DNA from: Gentiana macrophylla
Taxonomy: Eukaryota; Streptophyta; Magnoliopsida; Gentianales; Gentianaceae
Direction of reading: 5' to 3'
DNA length: 64,000 nucleotides
NCBI GenBank assembly: GCA_026214975.1
Contig: CM047805.1
Location: 109,983,845 to 110,047,844 of the forward strand
The notes under the pieces were generated by a model. That model was not told the origin of the DNA. It did not search any database and was given only the letters and a program-made list of their open reading frames with translations. Positions 1 through 10,245 of this stretch are shown one piece after another (position 1 is the first letter of the stretch; each line of letters opens with the position of its first letter). The position numbers were made by a program, and so were the translations under genes.

Positions 1-1633
1 GTCCAATCAAACCGGTAGTGTACCGGGTCGACTGTAGTCTAGTTTGGTGAGTCAAGGTCGTCTCCTCGGGGACTGTGCACTCCAATTGAGGTCACACACT
101 AAAAAGTCTATATTAATTCGATCTAGGTCGCAAATTGGTGAAAGGTTAATCGATTGCACAAATAAAATGCTGAATTAACAATGATGGTAAATTATAAAAG
201 AAGCTAACCAAGATAATGCGTAGACTATCTATCCTCTTGCAATGCCATGGGAACGACTTCCTACCTACCTACCATTCGTGTTTGAAAGTGTGAAGCGGTG
301 CATTCCTAAACAAGCAATTCCCCCTCATACGAGTGAATGAAATTGCTCTCTACCTCCTCCTTGGTCTAGGTGCCCTAAACCTAATGATTCGGTATGCTAC
401 GCCCGTGAATGCAATGGCAAAACCAACTATCCCCGGATAAGAAATCGAATGCCTCAAAGAGGTAGATTTTACCTTCCGGTTCACCTACCCTCTTCCCACA
501 ATTAACATCTCCGTTCGGTATCCGTTAAACGTGTAAAATGCTAACACTAGGCAATTACTCCAATGTCAACAAACAATGCACACAAGTAGGCAAAGCTTCA
601 CAACAATCAAAACTAACAACATAAACAATCATTCCCAATTAATCACAAGAGGATGAATTACTACTACAACATAATCTTGGCTAGAAAAACCTAGCCACTC
701 ATAACTACAAACATTAACATAACAGAGCTAACATTCATAATCATAAGAGTACTTGAATCAAAGTAAAGATTAAGAGTTACCAATCAAAAGCAAAACTCGA
801 AATTGGTATCTTCATCCAAGCTCCAAAACCTTCAATGGAGTTACAAACTTATGTCTTCAAACTCCAACCAAAAGTGATAGAAATTAAACTAAGATTCTTA
901 ATAGTTACAATGATAACCAAGAGCTAATTTCTACAAGAATTTGGCTATAAGAGCCTGGGTGGGGTTTTTGCCTGCAAGATGGATGATATGTTCAAGATGA
1001 AGTCTGTTTTTGATAATAATGTGAATGGAAGAATAAAAGAGATTAAACTTTTCTGACTCTGCACTCTTGACTCGCGTCATCCCATATTGGCGCACGTCAT
1101 TCCCAAATTTGCACTGATGGCGCAGGTCATAGCTTCTTGGCGCGCGTCATGTCCAATAGTGGTGATTGACTGAATGATATATGCATTAATTACTCAACCA
1201 CTTTTTCACGCGGGTCATTGTGACATGGCACAGGTCATCAATATATAAAATCACAATATCATCATTTTATTCTCCCAGCTGGCTTGGATTGAACCCTCTA
1301 ATGTGTATCAATAATCCTTAGGGTTGAAATCCTTGCCACGGCACAAAATCATCACAAAAGAATCAAAGGCCATCCTAAGGTCAGAATCCACTCCCCACCG
1401 AGATATCTGTGCTGTAAAATAGACACAAAGATACCACGTGTAAATCTGATAACAAAATCGGCTAATAACTAATATAATACAACTAAAAACATGGTTTATT
1501 TGAAAGATCTATATACACAAAATATGGTTACAATCATCATTCAAATTGCTCAAGTTGATATCAAAATATCGCTAATTGCATTAGAAAATGGGGTAAATTA
1601 TCAGAAATTATATCATCAGGTTGACTTACATCA
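1..1633 (-). repeat. 3' LTR of the Athila element (cut by window start)
   Basis: It matches 13775-15406 along its length with scattered substitutions and small indels. Reading on the minus strand it starts TGATGTAAGTC next to the polypurine tract. By comparison with the other LTR about 17 bases are missing at the window edge. It carries the same palindromic motif cluster as the other LTR. The two LTRs are very similar, which suggests a fairly recent insertion, but the sequencing-type differences discussed in the findings make dating from LTR divergence unsafe. Confidence 0.93.
1067..1238. repeat. Cluster of six CG-rich palindromes in the 3' LTR
   Basis: Six 14-base motifs of the form TTGRCGYRCGYCAW start near 1067, 1087, 1117, 1137, 1205 and 1225. 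They fall into three pairs with start-to-start distances of 20, 20 and 20. The same six occur in the other LTR. The motif is unrelated to coding sequence here. Role unknown. Confidence 0.8.
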
Positions 1634-1669
1634 ACCACTCCCCAATTAGCGTTTGCTCATCCTCGAGCA
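1634..1669 (-). other. Polypurine tract and conserved upstream motif
   Basis: Directly inside the 3' LTR the minus strand reads TTGGGGAGTGGT and then the LTR start TGATG. It is preceded by GCTCGAGGATGAGCAAACG. The same arrangement, GCTCGGAATGAGCAAAAGC followed by GTGTGGGGAAGT, sits before the 3' LTR of element N2 at 40374-40407. This tract primes plus-strand DNA synthesis during reverse transcription. Confidence 0.85.
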
Positions 1670-3372
1670 ACTAGAGCGATAAGGTTATCTAGAAACACAA
1701 AAATACGATCATGCAACCTCAAGAATTGAGAATCCAATCAGACGACGCAACCTATCAAAATCATAATGACATGTTCTCCACGATCTAAGGAAGTAGTGGA
1801 GTGTGTGAGTGAATATTCATCGAGCTTGTTATCAACTAACAATCATGAATTCATGCAAACCTTACTCAAAACATGCAACCAAAAGTTTAGGAATGAGATC
1901 AATCTCCACTAATGAGGCACTCGGAATCAAGGAATTAGGTCAGGTAGTTGACAAATCGGCTTGTAACATTCAAAGCTAGGGTAGTGGCTAACCGAAGGAA
2001 ATAAAAGGATTATCAAAAGAATAAGGCAAGATAACAAGAATGCACCTTCTCCTCCGTGACACCAAGTTTCCACATTAATCACTTCCCACCTTCTCATCAC
2101 AAAAGATCATACATTTTGCTTCAAAATTGCCTTCAATGACTCATTATTTAAAGATGTATTTACAATTTGCGATATATACAAAATAAAAGAGATCGCTTTT
2201 TTTTTTTCAAATGGTTTCAAACCGACTTCACAAGATGCCCTCTCAACCTACTAGCATTTCCATCCAACTCTTAATCCCAACCACCGCTTTCACAAATACT
2301 AGACTCTTTGCTATGCTTATGGGAGGCCAACGGAATGTAGACCAAAATTTTGGGTAAGGGTCGGATTATAATGAGGCTAAATACGAACGGCTAGTTCGAG
2401 TGGGGTCTCGCCACTCTACAAGGTTAAGACGGGGACAAAAAGGAAATTCACGCTCAGTAGGCCATTTGGCTATGGTTGACTCAAAGTAATGCCAAAATCG
2501 TCATCCCTATTCCGATTCCAAACACACATTATTTCGTCTCAAATGAAAGACATTTCTAAATTCAAGTTGCAAGTGGAGTATGCATGCACAAATTCATGAA
2601 AAGTTGTTTGTTAACAGAATTCGAATATACGTGCACAAAGTATCACACTACCTACAAAGATTAGTAAATAACACGCACCTATGTTTCGTCAAAGTTACTC
2701 GTTTTATTGAAAAACTCGCTCTATCAATTACAAGATCATAATTTATGCCAAAAGATAATTAATACAGCTCCAAATTTCTCAAACAATTAAAGAAATTACC
2801 CGTTGTTAGACTAACTGTACTCCCACTCCCCACTTACGAGTCTGCATTGTCCTCAATGCGAAGTGAGTAGTGAAAATACAGTGAGGGAAACAACGGGGAA
2901 TCAACAAGAGCAAATCGTACGAGATGACCATAAACAAATTAGGGCAAAAGCTGGGATACATGCATTGCTGACGCATGCCTACATCAAAATGGTGTGCGCC
3001 AAAGTTACTATTGCTATACAGAGAGATTTACCTACAAAAGTGACGTGCGCCAGCAGTGTTGTGACGTGCTTCATTCCCATAAGCAAGGGATATGGTGTGT
3101 GTCAAAGCAATTTTAACGTATGTCAATAGCGGAAAAACTCAAAGAAAATGGAGGGTTTGCATGGAAGGGGGGGTAATAATCAAAATGAAATTTGTAAAAA
3201 GCAAAATCAAAAGCAAAATCATACTGAAACACAAATATATTACATTATTCGAATGTCAACAGCATTGTTTGAAACATTCAAGGGGAAAGTACGACAAGGA
3301 TGCAAGGCAACATCAAAAGATAACTAAATAAACGGCAAACAGTCCAACCAAACCAACAAACAAACACTCAAA
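1670..3372 (-). other. 3' untranslated region of the Athila element
   Basis: No convincing gene is seen between the last reading frame and the polypurine tract. The stretch contains six more copies of the element's palindromic motif, starting near 2968, 2989, 3040, 3061, 3092 and 3113, that is, three pairs exactly 21 bases apart. Short plus-strand open frames over the motifs at 2863-3331 run against the element and look incidental. Confidence 0.6.
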
Positions 3373-4227
3373 CTACTCAGACTCGACATCAAATTCAGCA
3401 CCAGACTCATCAGAAGATGGGGCAACACCAAGCATATCTCGGGGAACCAGACCGCGACGTGTTACCAGACTTGGGAAATACTCATCGTGAGAGTAGGCGG
3501 GGACTCGGGCAACACGAGTGCACAAGTGTGAGATCATCCATGCAAAGGGGATGAAGGGAAAAGTGCACGTAGGCCTAGCGTAGGACCACGCAGCTTGATG
3601 GATTAGCTTACCCCAATTGATGTACACCTCGCGCCTGATTGCGTAAAGCAGAAGCAACACGTTGTCCGTCATCTGCTCAAAGTTATCTATTGGGAGAATG
3701 CGGTTGTTGACAAAACGCTTCCATGCCCATGTCTTAGAAGAAAGAGCAGAAACCGAATAGTCCGCCCTAGGACCTTCCCGTCCCGGAAAAAGTGCAGCAG
3801 TAGCAGTAGAGAGATGAGCCATGAAACTACCAATGTTGTTGAGACCCCACTTGATCTCGTAATGCTGATGAGGAGCAACGGTGGTGGAAGAGAGGCGAAA
3901 GGCATCATTGATATCCATCCAGTGAATGGGCACCTCGATCCCACGAACCATGATCGAATTAGTGGATCTCTCGTCGGGCTCAACTGACAACATGGTGTAA
4001 AATTCACGAACAACAGTCTCTTTGATGTGCCCCCACGGTGTTGCGACCAAACGATTCCATCCTCCCCACTCTATGCGATACTCAGTCAAATCTGAAAGCT
4101 TCTTGGAGTTAATCCCTCCTTCCAAAAGAATTGGACGACGACTGAAGAGTTCGGTGTAGTTGTGCACGGCATCTGCACCAGCCATGTCAAAGAAAAGCAC
4201 GGGATGATCATCTTGAGGAGAGGACAT
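3373..4227 (-). CDS. Env-position protein 2 of the Athila element (Transposase_32-like domain)
   Basis: A 284-residue frame starting at the ATG at 4227 (MSSPQDD), chosen because the 101 upstream residues of the longer open frame are encoded by the motif cluster and look non-coding. The middle region contains VREFY, then VRG...V, IN.AF, and later a run resembling LLYAI..E.YINWGKLI and a P..W.ISHLC segment. This is the layout of the plant retrotransposon domain often named putative plant transposon protein (Transposase_32). A weaker match of the same layout is in the neighbouring frame at 5141-6463, so the element carries two related genes. The C-terminus is acidic and serine-rich. No signal peptide or membrane anchor is visible, so an envelope role is not supported. 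Function is unknown. Confidence 0.72.
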   Translation of the reverse strand: MSSPQDDHPVLFFDMAGADAVHNYTELFSRRPILLEGGINSKKLSDLTEYRIEWGGWNRLVATPWGHIKETVVREFYTMLSVEPDERSTNSIMVRGIEVPIHWMDINDAFRLSSTTVAPHQHYEIKWGLNNIGSFMAHLSTATAALFPGREGPRADYSVSALSSKTWAWKRFVNNRILPIDNFEQMTDNVLLLLYAIRREVYINWGKLIHQAAWSYARPTCTFPFIPFAWMISHLCTRVARVPAYSHDEYFPSLVTRRGLVPRDMLGVAPSSDESGAEFDVESE

Positions 4228-4347
4228 GGTGAAATTTGCAGCAGGAGAAAAGAGGGTAAAAGAGAGAGAAAGAATGAGAGAGGCAGTGGTGGAGTTAAAA
4301 TAGAAGATTTTAGGGTTTGAGACACTTAATAGGCTGAAAACGTGTAC

Positions 4348-4597
4348 ATGGCGCGCGCCAAGCCTATCATGGTGTGCGTCAAAGGGAACAAAGCCTGATC
4401 CTAGGGTTCTGTGGTGACAGAGGCGTGACTGATGGTTGTCAAGTCGGTTGACGCGCGTCAAGGGCAGATTGACGTACGCCAAGGTTGAAGTGTGCGCAAG
4501 ATACGGACAAAAGGTAATGGCGTGCGTCACAGAGGATGGCGTGCGTCAACAAGGCAGAAGGCCATGACTCACGCCAATAAGCAATGACGCAGGTCAT
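4348..4597. repeat. Cluster of eight CG-rich palindromes upstream of env-position gene 2
   Basis: Motifs start near 4348, 4369, 4448, 4469, 4517, 4536, 4564 and 4584, giving four pairs spaced 21, 21, 19 and 20 bases. The cluster ends about 120 bases upstream (minus strand) of the ATG at 4227. A pyrimidine-rich leader lies between. The placement would suit a promoter or leader element, but no clear TATA box was recognised. Confidence 0.78.
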
Positions 4598-4878
4598 TAC
4601 ACCTGGACAGACATAAAAACCAGAAAAGTTACAATTATCACTACACAAGGAGCTAAGCATAGATAATTTAACAATTCTGGGCAGTCAACAAGAACAAAAA
4701 CTTCAATACACCAGTAGTACCTTGAACAAAAAGCACAATCCCAAAATGAAACAACAGTTACAGCATCCAAACAAAAGGCAAAACAACAAAATAGTTCAAC
4801 GAAACGACACAACTACATAAATAAAATAAAGCCACACGGCTAGACAGTCAAACAAACAAAGTTTGGTGAACAAAAGCA

Positions 4879-5085
4879 CTAAACGGCATCAGCAGAAGAG
4901 GCGGGAGCAGAAAGAGAAACAGTGGGGAGCTCTTCATCATCATCCTCATCAATAAGCACATGAGCAGCCAAAGGAGAAATCGCACTGGTAGGTGGGGTCA
5001 TCGAAGGATGAAACAAACCCGGCACCTCGATCATCACCGCAAAGTGGTTGGACAAAGATCTCGAATCGGAAAATCCGAAAACCAA
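4879..5085 (-). pseudogene. Likely frameshifted C-terminal tail of env-position protein 1
   Basis: This short minus-strand frame has an acidic stretch (DEDDDEELPT) and ends AVSLSAPASSADAV-like in a Ser/Ala/Pro-rich segment. It directly follows the frame ending at 5141 in a different reading phase. It resembles the C-terminal tail expected of the preceding gene. Continuity is inferred and depends on a frameshift. Confidence 0.4.
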
Positions 5086-5140
5086 ATGGATAGCATCGAC
5101 TGAAAGGATGAACTGCTAGCTCCACCACCAATGGACGTAA

Positions 5141-6463
5141 TCATCGAACCTGACAAACTCGATCCCCAAAAGCGGAAAAACCACCACCAGCCGAACATGT
5201 ACCTACATAAGAAAAGGCCGAAGCGCTACCAGGAACGACAGATGGTCTAGGGAAAGGCGGAATCCAAACAGGGGTCGGATAGTCATCCTCCATGGGTGTA
5301 TCGAAATCGTTGGCTCGATCCACATAACCAGGATGACAAACCTCATCAAAGGAACGATGACCACGGGAACCAATCCTCAAATCATTCAAACCACGAAGCA
5401 CACTCTCAAAACCTAACCTCGAATTTGTGTCAGCCACCACCAAGGCTCCACGCACAGCTGCCATCTCAGACTCAAGTAACTCAAACCTAGCTCTCACGGC
5501 TGGATCATGAACACGAGGACGCGACGAAGTAGGCGGATCGGATGAAAGGACATCAACAGGAGGAGCACTAGCTGAGACAGGGATTTCGGGAGAGGGATCA
5601 GATGGCTTGACGTTCTCTGGGATACTAGGTCCAACAATAAGAGTGACTGGCGGGAACAAATGATCATCAGACAAAGCAGGGACCGAGGCAAGAACACAAA
5701 GCTCATGAATCAGCCAGGGTAGAGGCATGTTGCCATTCACACGACGATTCATGGCGAAGTCCACTGCTCCCTGATACATGTAGTACCCAACATCCACAGG
5801 TAAATCGGTGAAAATGGCAAGTGCTAGGCAAGACTCGGCATAATTAAAAGTGTTAACCTTGTGAGAGGGAATGATATTATGACTAATGAAATGTTTCATC
5901 ACCCTCACATCCTTAGTTGCCTGACCATATTTAAAATGCTTATTTACCCACGTGGCGGCCGAACAGAGATAAGTTTTAGCCTCATGAGCCTTAGCCCACA
6001 GATTCCCGTCATCGTTCAAGTTCTAAACACTAGAAAAGAGGGTCTCGCCTGGGATCTCAGGAATACCAAAGAAATTATTGATAACCTCCACTGAAAAAGA
6101 GACTTTCTTACCACGGACGGGCACAGAACCTTTGGTTGCTCCAGCAGGATTTGCAGCAAGGTTAGCAATAAACTCAGCCACGATAGTTCCGTTGACCGTA
6201 GAAGTACGGTTGGCCGCTAAGAGTTCCCACTTACGGTCCGTAACAATTTTCTGAATCCTCGGACTGACCGACTTAAAATCAATTCCACGCTCAAAATGCA
6301 ATGCACACTGACTGAAATACTGAACAAAAAGCCTCTTTGCTTTCTTACCAAAGGGTGTGTCAGGAAAAGGGGCAACAGACTCAGTTTCACTAGGGGCAGG
6401 GGCTTTCCTCTTCTTATTCTGGTCACCCTGACGACCACTAGAACGGGCAGAAGATTCAGACAT
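5141..6463 (-). pseudogene. Env-position protein 1 of the Athila element, with an internal stop
   Basis: Translation from the ATG at 6463 (MSESSARSSGR) gives a basic N-terminus, then a domain with IVAEFIANL, VRGKKVSFS..VINNFFGIPEIPGE, and after a single in-frame TAG at 6023-6025 the rest of the same domain (AATWVNKHF, ESCLALAIFTDLPVDVG, PLPWLIHELC). The two halves are in the same frame, so one nonsense codon separates them. The domain matches the layout of env-position protein 2. The C-terminal part is proline- and serine-rich. An acidic tail ending DEDDDEELPT lies in another frame at 4879-5085, suggesting a further frameshift near 5140 and an original end at 4879. Function unknown. Confidence 0.7.
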
Positions 6464-6903
6464 GGCTACGGTGTAACAACAACCCAACAACAGCAACAAG
6501 AAAGAAATAATCAGCCCCTTCCTCCGGTCAAAAGAAAATTTAAAACAGCAAAATTAACTAACTAGCTTAGAATTAAAAAGGAGGATTAGGCCAAAAATAC
6601 CTTGTTGGAATGATGAACACCACAGACAGAAATGGAGGTCGCCGGAAACAATGGAGGTGACCGGAAATGCAACAACTATGCTACAGGAGCACACAAATGA
6701 GTCTCCACTTCCCAAAACAATAGGAAAAAAAGGAATGGAGAAGGAGTGAGTTATGAGGGGTTGTGACAAAGGGAGAAATTTGTGGAGTGGTGGAAGAAAA
6801 ACTGAAGAAAAATGGGAATAGAAAGTGGTGATTTCGAGTGATATGGGAGTTATGGAGGGGAGAGAAGAGAAATAAAAACCGTTTTTATTCAAAAACTACC
6901 CCC

Positions 6904-7061
6904 TTGACACACGTCAAGATCTAATGACGCAGGTCAAGCCCTAGATAACACCCAATGGCGCACGCCAAAGGCACTCTGACGCACGCCAACAAATCTGCCC
7001 AAACTCTCTGTATGTCTACAGTGATGGTTGGCGTGGGTCAATGAGCCTTGGCGTGAGTCAA
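6904..7061. repeat. Cluster of six CG-rich palindromes between pol and env-position gene 1
   Basis: Motifs start near 6904, 6924, 6955, 6976, 7028 and 7048, in three pairs spaced 20, 21 and 20 bases. The 6500-7386 stretch otherwise holds a pyrimidine-rich leader for the downstream frame (minus strand), a short low-confidence open frame at 6554-6892 and the conserved motif at 7155-7175. Confidence 0.8.
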
Positions 7062-7154
7062 GAGACTCCTTGCCAAACAAATAATCCAATAAAAATGCTA
7101 AGGTTCACCAAACTTGTCAAAATAATCCACAAATAACTACAATTATCACAAAAC

Positions 7155-7175
7155 GGGTTGCCTCCCGGGAGCGCT
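7155..7175 (-). other. Conserved post-pol motif AGCGCT...GGGAGGCAACCC
   Basis: On the minus strand AGCGCT, four bases, then GGGAGGCAACCC. The same motif is found on the plus strand in element N2 (36484-36505), which is otherwise very different, so it is conserved beyond chance in two families in this window. It lies roughly 210 bases after the end of integrase. Possible roles include RNA processing or splicing, but none is shown. Confidence 0.6.
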
Positions 7176-7386
7176 GTTGTTTTACGTCGTTGGCTCGACG
7201 AGATTATACGGTAGAGATGATGGAATTATACAGATTGTCAAATTGGGACACTACTACAATTGTTCAATTAAGCACGTAGCAAATAAGCACATAAGCCACC
7301 CAAAAGATAATGCTTAAAAGATAAATTGAAAGATTGTACCCGTGGTGTGCTATGTTTACAGTCTTTAGCTAGACTATACAAGTTTT

Positions 7387-9027
7387 TCAATCCAACGGGG
7401 GGTCTTCGAGGTACAACACCTCTTCCTCTCGCGGTGTTTCCCCTCCCTCGATAAAATGCTTAATGCGATGACCATTGGCTACGAATGTCGTTTTTCCATC
7501 ACTTAGCTCAACTGCACCAGATTTATACACCCTCGTAACAATGAATGGACCTGTCCACCTCGATCTAAGTTTGCCTGGAAATAATCTCAAACGTGAGTAA
7601 TACAAGAGCACTTTATCATTTACACGGAACTCTCCATCAAAGATCTTCCGGTCATGAAATGACTTGGTTCGTTCCTTGTAAATTTGGGTGTTCTCATATG
7701 CATCAAGGTGAAACTCATCAAGCTCGGTGAGTTGGAGCAACCTATGGTCACCAACAAGCTCGGGGTCAAAGTTAAGAAACTTTATAGCCCAATAAGCTCG
7801 GTGCTCCAATTCAACGGGCAAATGACAAGACTTGCCAAAAACTAATCTATATGGTGAACATCCAATAGGTGTTTTAAAAGCGGTGCGGTAGGCCCAAAGT
7901 GCATTGTCAAGCTTCACCGACCAATTCTTACGGTTAGTGTCCACCGTCTTTTCAATAATCCGTTTTACCTCACGGTTTGACACTTCAACCTGTCCACTTG
8001 TTTGTGGGTGATACGGTGTGCCGACTTTGTGTCTTACACCATAACTCTCAAGAAGTTTAGTAAATGGTCGATTGCAAAAGTGTGAGCCACAATCACTAAT
8101 GATAGCTCGGGGAGTGCCAAAGCGAGTAAAAATATTTTTCGTTAAGAATTTTAGCACTAGCGTAGAATCATTAGTGGGGTAACCATGTGCTTCAACCCAT
8201 TTAGAGACATAATCGACCATTACTAAAATGAATTTATTACCGAATGAGGGAGGGAATGGGGCCATGAAGTCGATGCCCCAAACATCAAATATTTCACACT
8301 CCAAGATCGGTTGGAGGGGCATTTCATACCTCTTAGACACATTTCCCCACTTTTGGCATGCAACACAAGATTGTGAAAAATGATGTGCATCTTTGTAAAG
8401 AGCAGGCCAACAAAATCCGCATTGCAAAACTTTGTATGCCGTCTTCCATCCTCCATGATGGCCTCCGGTGTCTTGACCATGGCAAAAGGAGAGTATGCTT
8501 GAGATTTCATTATCAGGAACGCATTTTCTTATGATACCATCCGAACACCTTCGAAAAAGGTTCGGTCTTTCCCAATAATAAAATTTCAAATCATGAAAGA
8601 ATTTCTTCTTCTTTTGCCATGTCCAATTCGGTGGAACATACTCGCATGAAAAATAATTCACAATGTTGGCAAACCATGGTGAGCTCTCCTTCGGTTTCAA
8701 ACTAGCATGAATAAGTTGCATTGTTGGGGGAGCATCCACCATCATGAGTTGTTCATCCGGGAAATAATCATCGATCTCTTTTCGTTTTCCATCATCTTCA
8801 ATGAAATCCAACCGGCTTAAGTGACCCGCCACGACATTCTCGCTACCCTTTTTGTCTTTGATCTCAATATCAAATTCTTGGAGTAGGAGAATCCATCTAA
8901 GCAATCTCGGTTTAGCATCTTTCTTGTTCAACAAATATTTTAAAGCCGTATGGTCGGTATAGACAATGACCTTGGAACCGACAAGATAAGATCTAAATTT
9001 GTCGAGGGCGAATACTATGGCGAGTAA
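7387..9027 (-). CDS. Athila integrase with the end of RNase H
   Basis: The frame from 8934 is 515 residues. It begins within the RNase H C-terminus ([12 protein letters not shown], then [13 protein letters not shown]). It continues with the HHCC zinc finger around residues 155-195 (HHGG, then CVAC) and the catalytic core, with D about 222 in GIDFM, D about 280 in SDCGSHF and E about 316 in QVEVSNRE. The last two give DD(35)E spacing. A C-terminal PYRLVFGK and KVLLYYSRL...W.GPF region follows. It would insert the element's cDNA into the genome. The same frame continues upstream to a single TAG at 9028-9030 that cuts it off from RT. The stop is absent in the second copy, which has GAG there. 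Confidence 0.92.
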   Translation of the reverse strand, partial: LLAIVFALDKFRSYLVGSKVIVYTDHTALKYLLNKKDAKPRLLRWILLLQEFDIEIKDKKGSENVVAGHLSRLDFIEDDGKRKEIDDYFPDEQLMMVDAPPTMQLIHASLKPKESSPWFANIVNYFSCEYVPPNWTWQKKKKFFHDLKFYYWERPNLFRRCSDGIIRKCVPDNEISSILSFCHGQDTGGHHGGWKTAYKVLQCGFCWPALYKDAHHFSQSCVACQKWGNVSKRYEMPLQPILECEIFDVWGIDFMAPFPPSFGNKFILVMVDYVSKWVEAHGYPTNDSTLVLKFLTKNIFTRFGTPRAIISDCGSHFCNRPFTKLLESYGVRHKVGTPYHPQTSGQVEVSNREVKRIIEKTVDTNRKNWSVKLDNALWAYRTAFKTPIGCSPYRLVFGKSCHLPVELEHRAYWAIKFLNFDPELVGDHRLLQLTELDEFHLDAYENTQIYKERTKSFHDRKIFDGEFRVNDKVLLYYSRLRLFPGKLRSRWTGPFIVTRVYKSGAVELSDGKTTFVANGHRIKHFIEGGETPREEEVLYLEDPPLD

Positions 9028-10245
9028 CTATTTCTCAATTGTTGCATAGTTGACTTGAGCGGAGTTCAATGTGTGAGAAGCATAATAAATGGCTTTGAGT
9101 ACCTTGCCATGACGTTGGCCAAGCACGGCCCCAACTGCGAGGTCACTTGCATCACACATTAACTCGAAAGGCATTTTCCAATCCGGCGCCACCAAAACGG
9201 GTGCGCTAATCAATTTTTGCTTCAAGGTCTCAAAAGCCACCATGCACTTTTCATCAAAGATGAATGGTACTTCTTTCTCAAGGAGATGACTGAGAGGTTT
9301 GGCAATACGGGAGAAATCTGTAATGAATTTTCTATAGAAACCCGCGTGCCCGAGAAATCCTCTCAACGTCTTCAAATTAACCGGTGGAGGTAACTTATCA
9401 ATCACTTCAATTTTTGCTTTGTCCACCTCAATACCATCTTCAGAAGTTCTGTGGCCTAGCACAATACCTTCTGATACCATAAGATGACACTTCTCCCAAT
9501 TGAGCACTAAGTTCGTGTCTTCACACCGCTGTAAAACACGCTCTAAATGAGAGAGGCATTCCTCAAAAGAATCCCCAAAAACACTAAAGTCATCCATGAA
9601 AATCTCCAAAAATCTTTCCACCATATCAGAAAAAGTGGCTGTCATGCATCTTTGAAATGTAGCAGGAGCGTTGCATAAACCAAATGGCATTCTCTTGTAT
9701 GCAAACGTTCCATAAGGACAAGTGAAATTCGTCTTCTCTCTATCTCTAGCCGCAATGAATATTTGCAAGTAGCCTGAATAACCATCAAGAAAACAATAAA
9801 ATTTATGCCCACTCAACCGCTCTAACATCTGGACAATATACGGAAGAGGATAATGATCTTTCTTGGTATGGTCATTGAGTCGTCGAAAATCAATACACAT
9901 GCGGTATCCTGTGACTTCCCTTGTTGGTATCCACTCATGCTTATCATTCTCTTTCACAGTAAATCCACCTTTCTTCGGCACGACTTGAGTAGGACTCACC
10001 CACTCACTGTCAGATATAGGAAAAATAATACCCATCTCCAATAACTTGATAACCTCTTTCTTGACAACCTCTTGCATATTGGGATTCAAACGACGTTGTG
10101 GCTGAACACATGGCTTAGCATCATCGTTGAGAATAATCTTGTGAACACAGATTTCGGGACTAATTCCCGGATATCGCCACACAGTCCAACCAAATGCTCT
10201 CTTCCGTTTCCTTAGCATCCTCAAAGAGCAAATCTTCCCGCACAT
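9028..10245 (-). CDS. Athila reverse transcriptase with start of RNase H
   Basis: A 405-residue frame with the reverse transcriptase palm (WVSPTQVVPKKGG, CIDFRRLND, PFGLCNAPATFQRCM) and the catalytic motif FMDDFSVFG around residues 216-219, the Athila variant of YxDD. RNase H begins at FELMCDASD and stops at a TAG right after NYATIEK. Translation past the stop continues [11 protein letters not shown] in the same frame, so this is a nonsense change within one gag-pol polyprotein, not a natural gene end. At the 5' side the frame overlaps the protease frame in another phase. A frameshift near 10195-10215 joins EDAKETEE to AFGWTV. Confidence 0.92.
   Translation of the reverse strand: MCGKICSLRMLRKRKRAFGWTVWRYPGISPEICVHKIILNDDAKPCVQPQRRLNPNMQEVVKKEVIKLLEMGIIFPISDSEWVSPTQVVPKKGGFTVKENDKHEWIPTREVTGYRMCIDFRRLNDHTKKDHYPLPYIVQMLERLSGHKFYCFLDGYSGYLQIFIAARDREKTNFTCPYGTFAYKRMPFGLCNAPATFQRCMTATFSDMVERFLEIFMDDFSVFGDSFEECLSHLERVLQRCEDTNLVLNWEKCHLMVSEGIVLGHRTSEDGIEVDKAKIEVIDKLPPPVNLKTLRGFLGHAGFYRKFITDFSRIAKPLSHLLEKEVPFIFDEKCMVAFETLKQKLISAPVLVAPDWKMPFELMCDASDLAVGAVLGQRHGKVLKAIYYASHTLNSAQVNYATIEK

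Noticed and set aside
1067..1238. CRISPR-like array
   Set aside because: Repeats are 14-base degenerate palindromes with 6-7-base gaps in a plant retroelement. There are no uniform spacers and no cas genes.
2863..3331. Plus-strand open frames of 88 and 79 residues
   Set aside because: They run against the Athila element over the palindrome cluster and have no recognisable domain.
3373..6463. True envelope genes of an errantivirus-like element
   Set aside because: No signal peptide, transmembrane segment or fusion peptide was seen. The domain resembles the plant Transposase_32-type protein.
9028..10245. Endogenous pararetrovirus
   Set aside because: RT is followed by RNase H and a DD35E integrase and the unit is flanked by LTRs with a primer site and polypurine tract, so it is an LTR retrotransposon.
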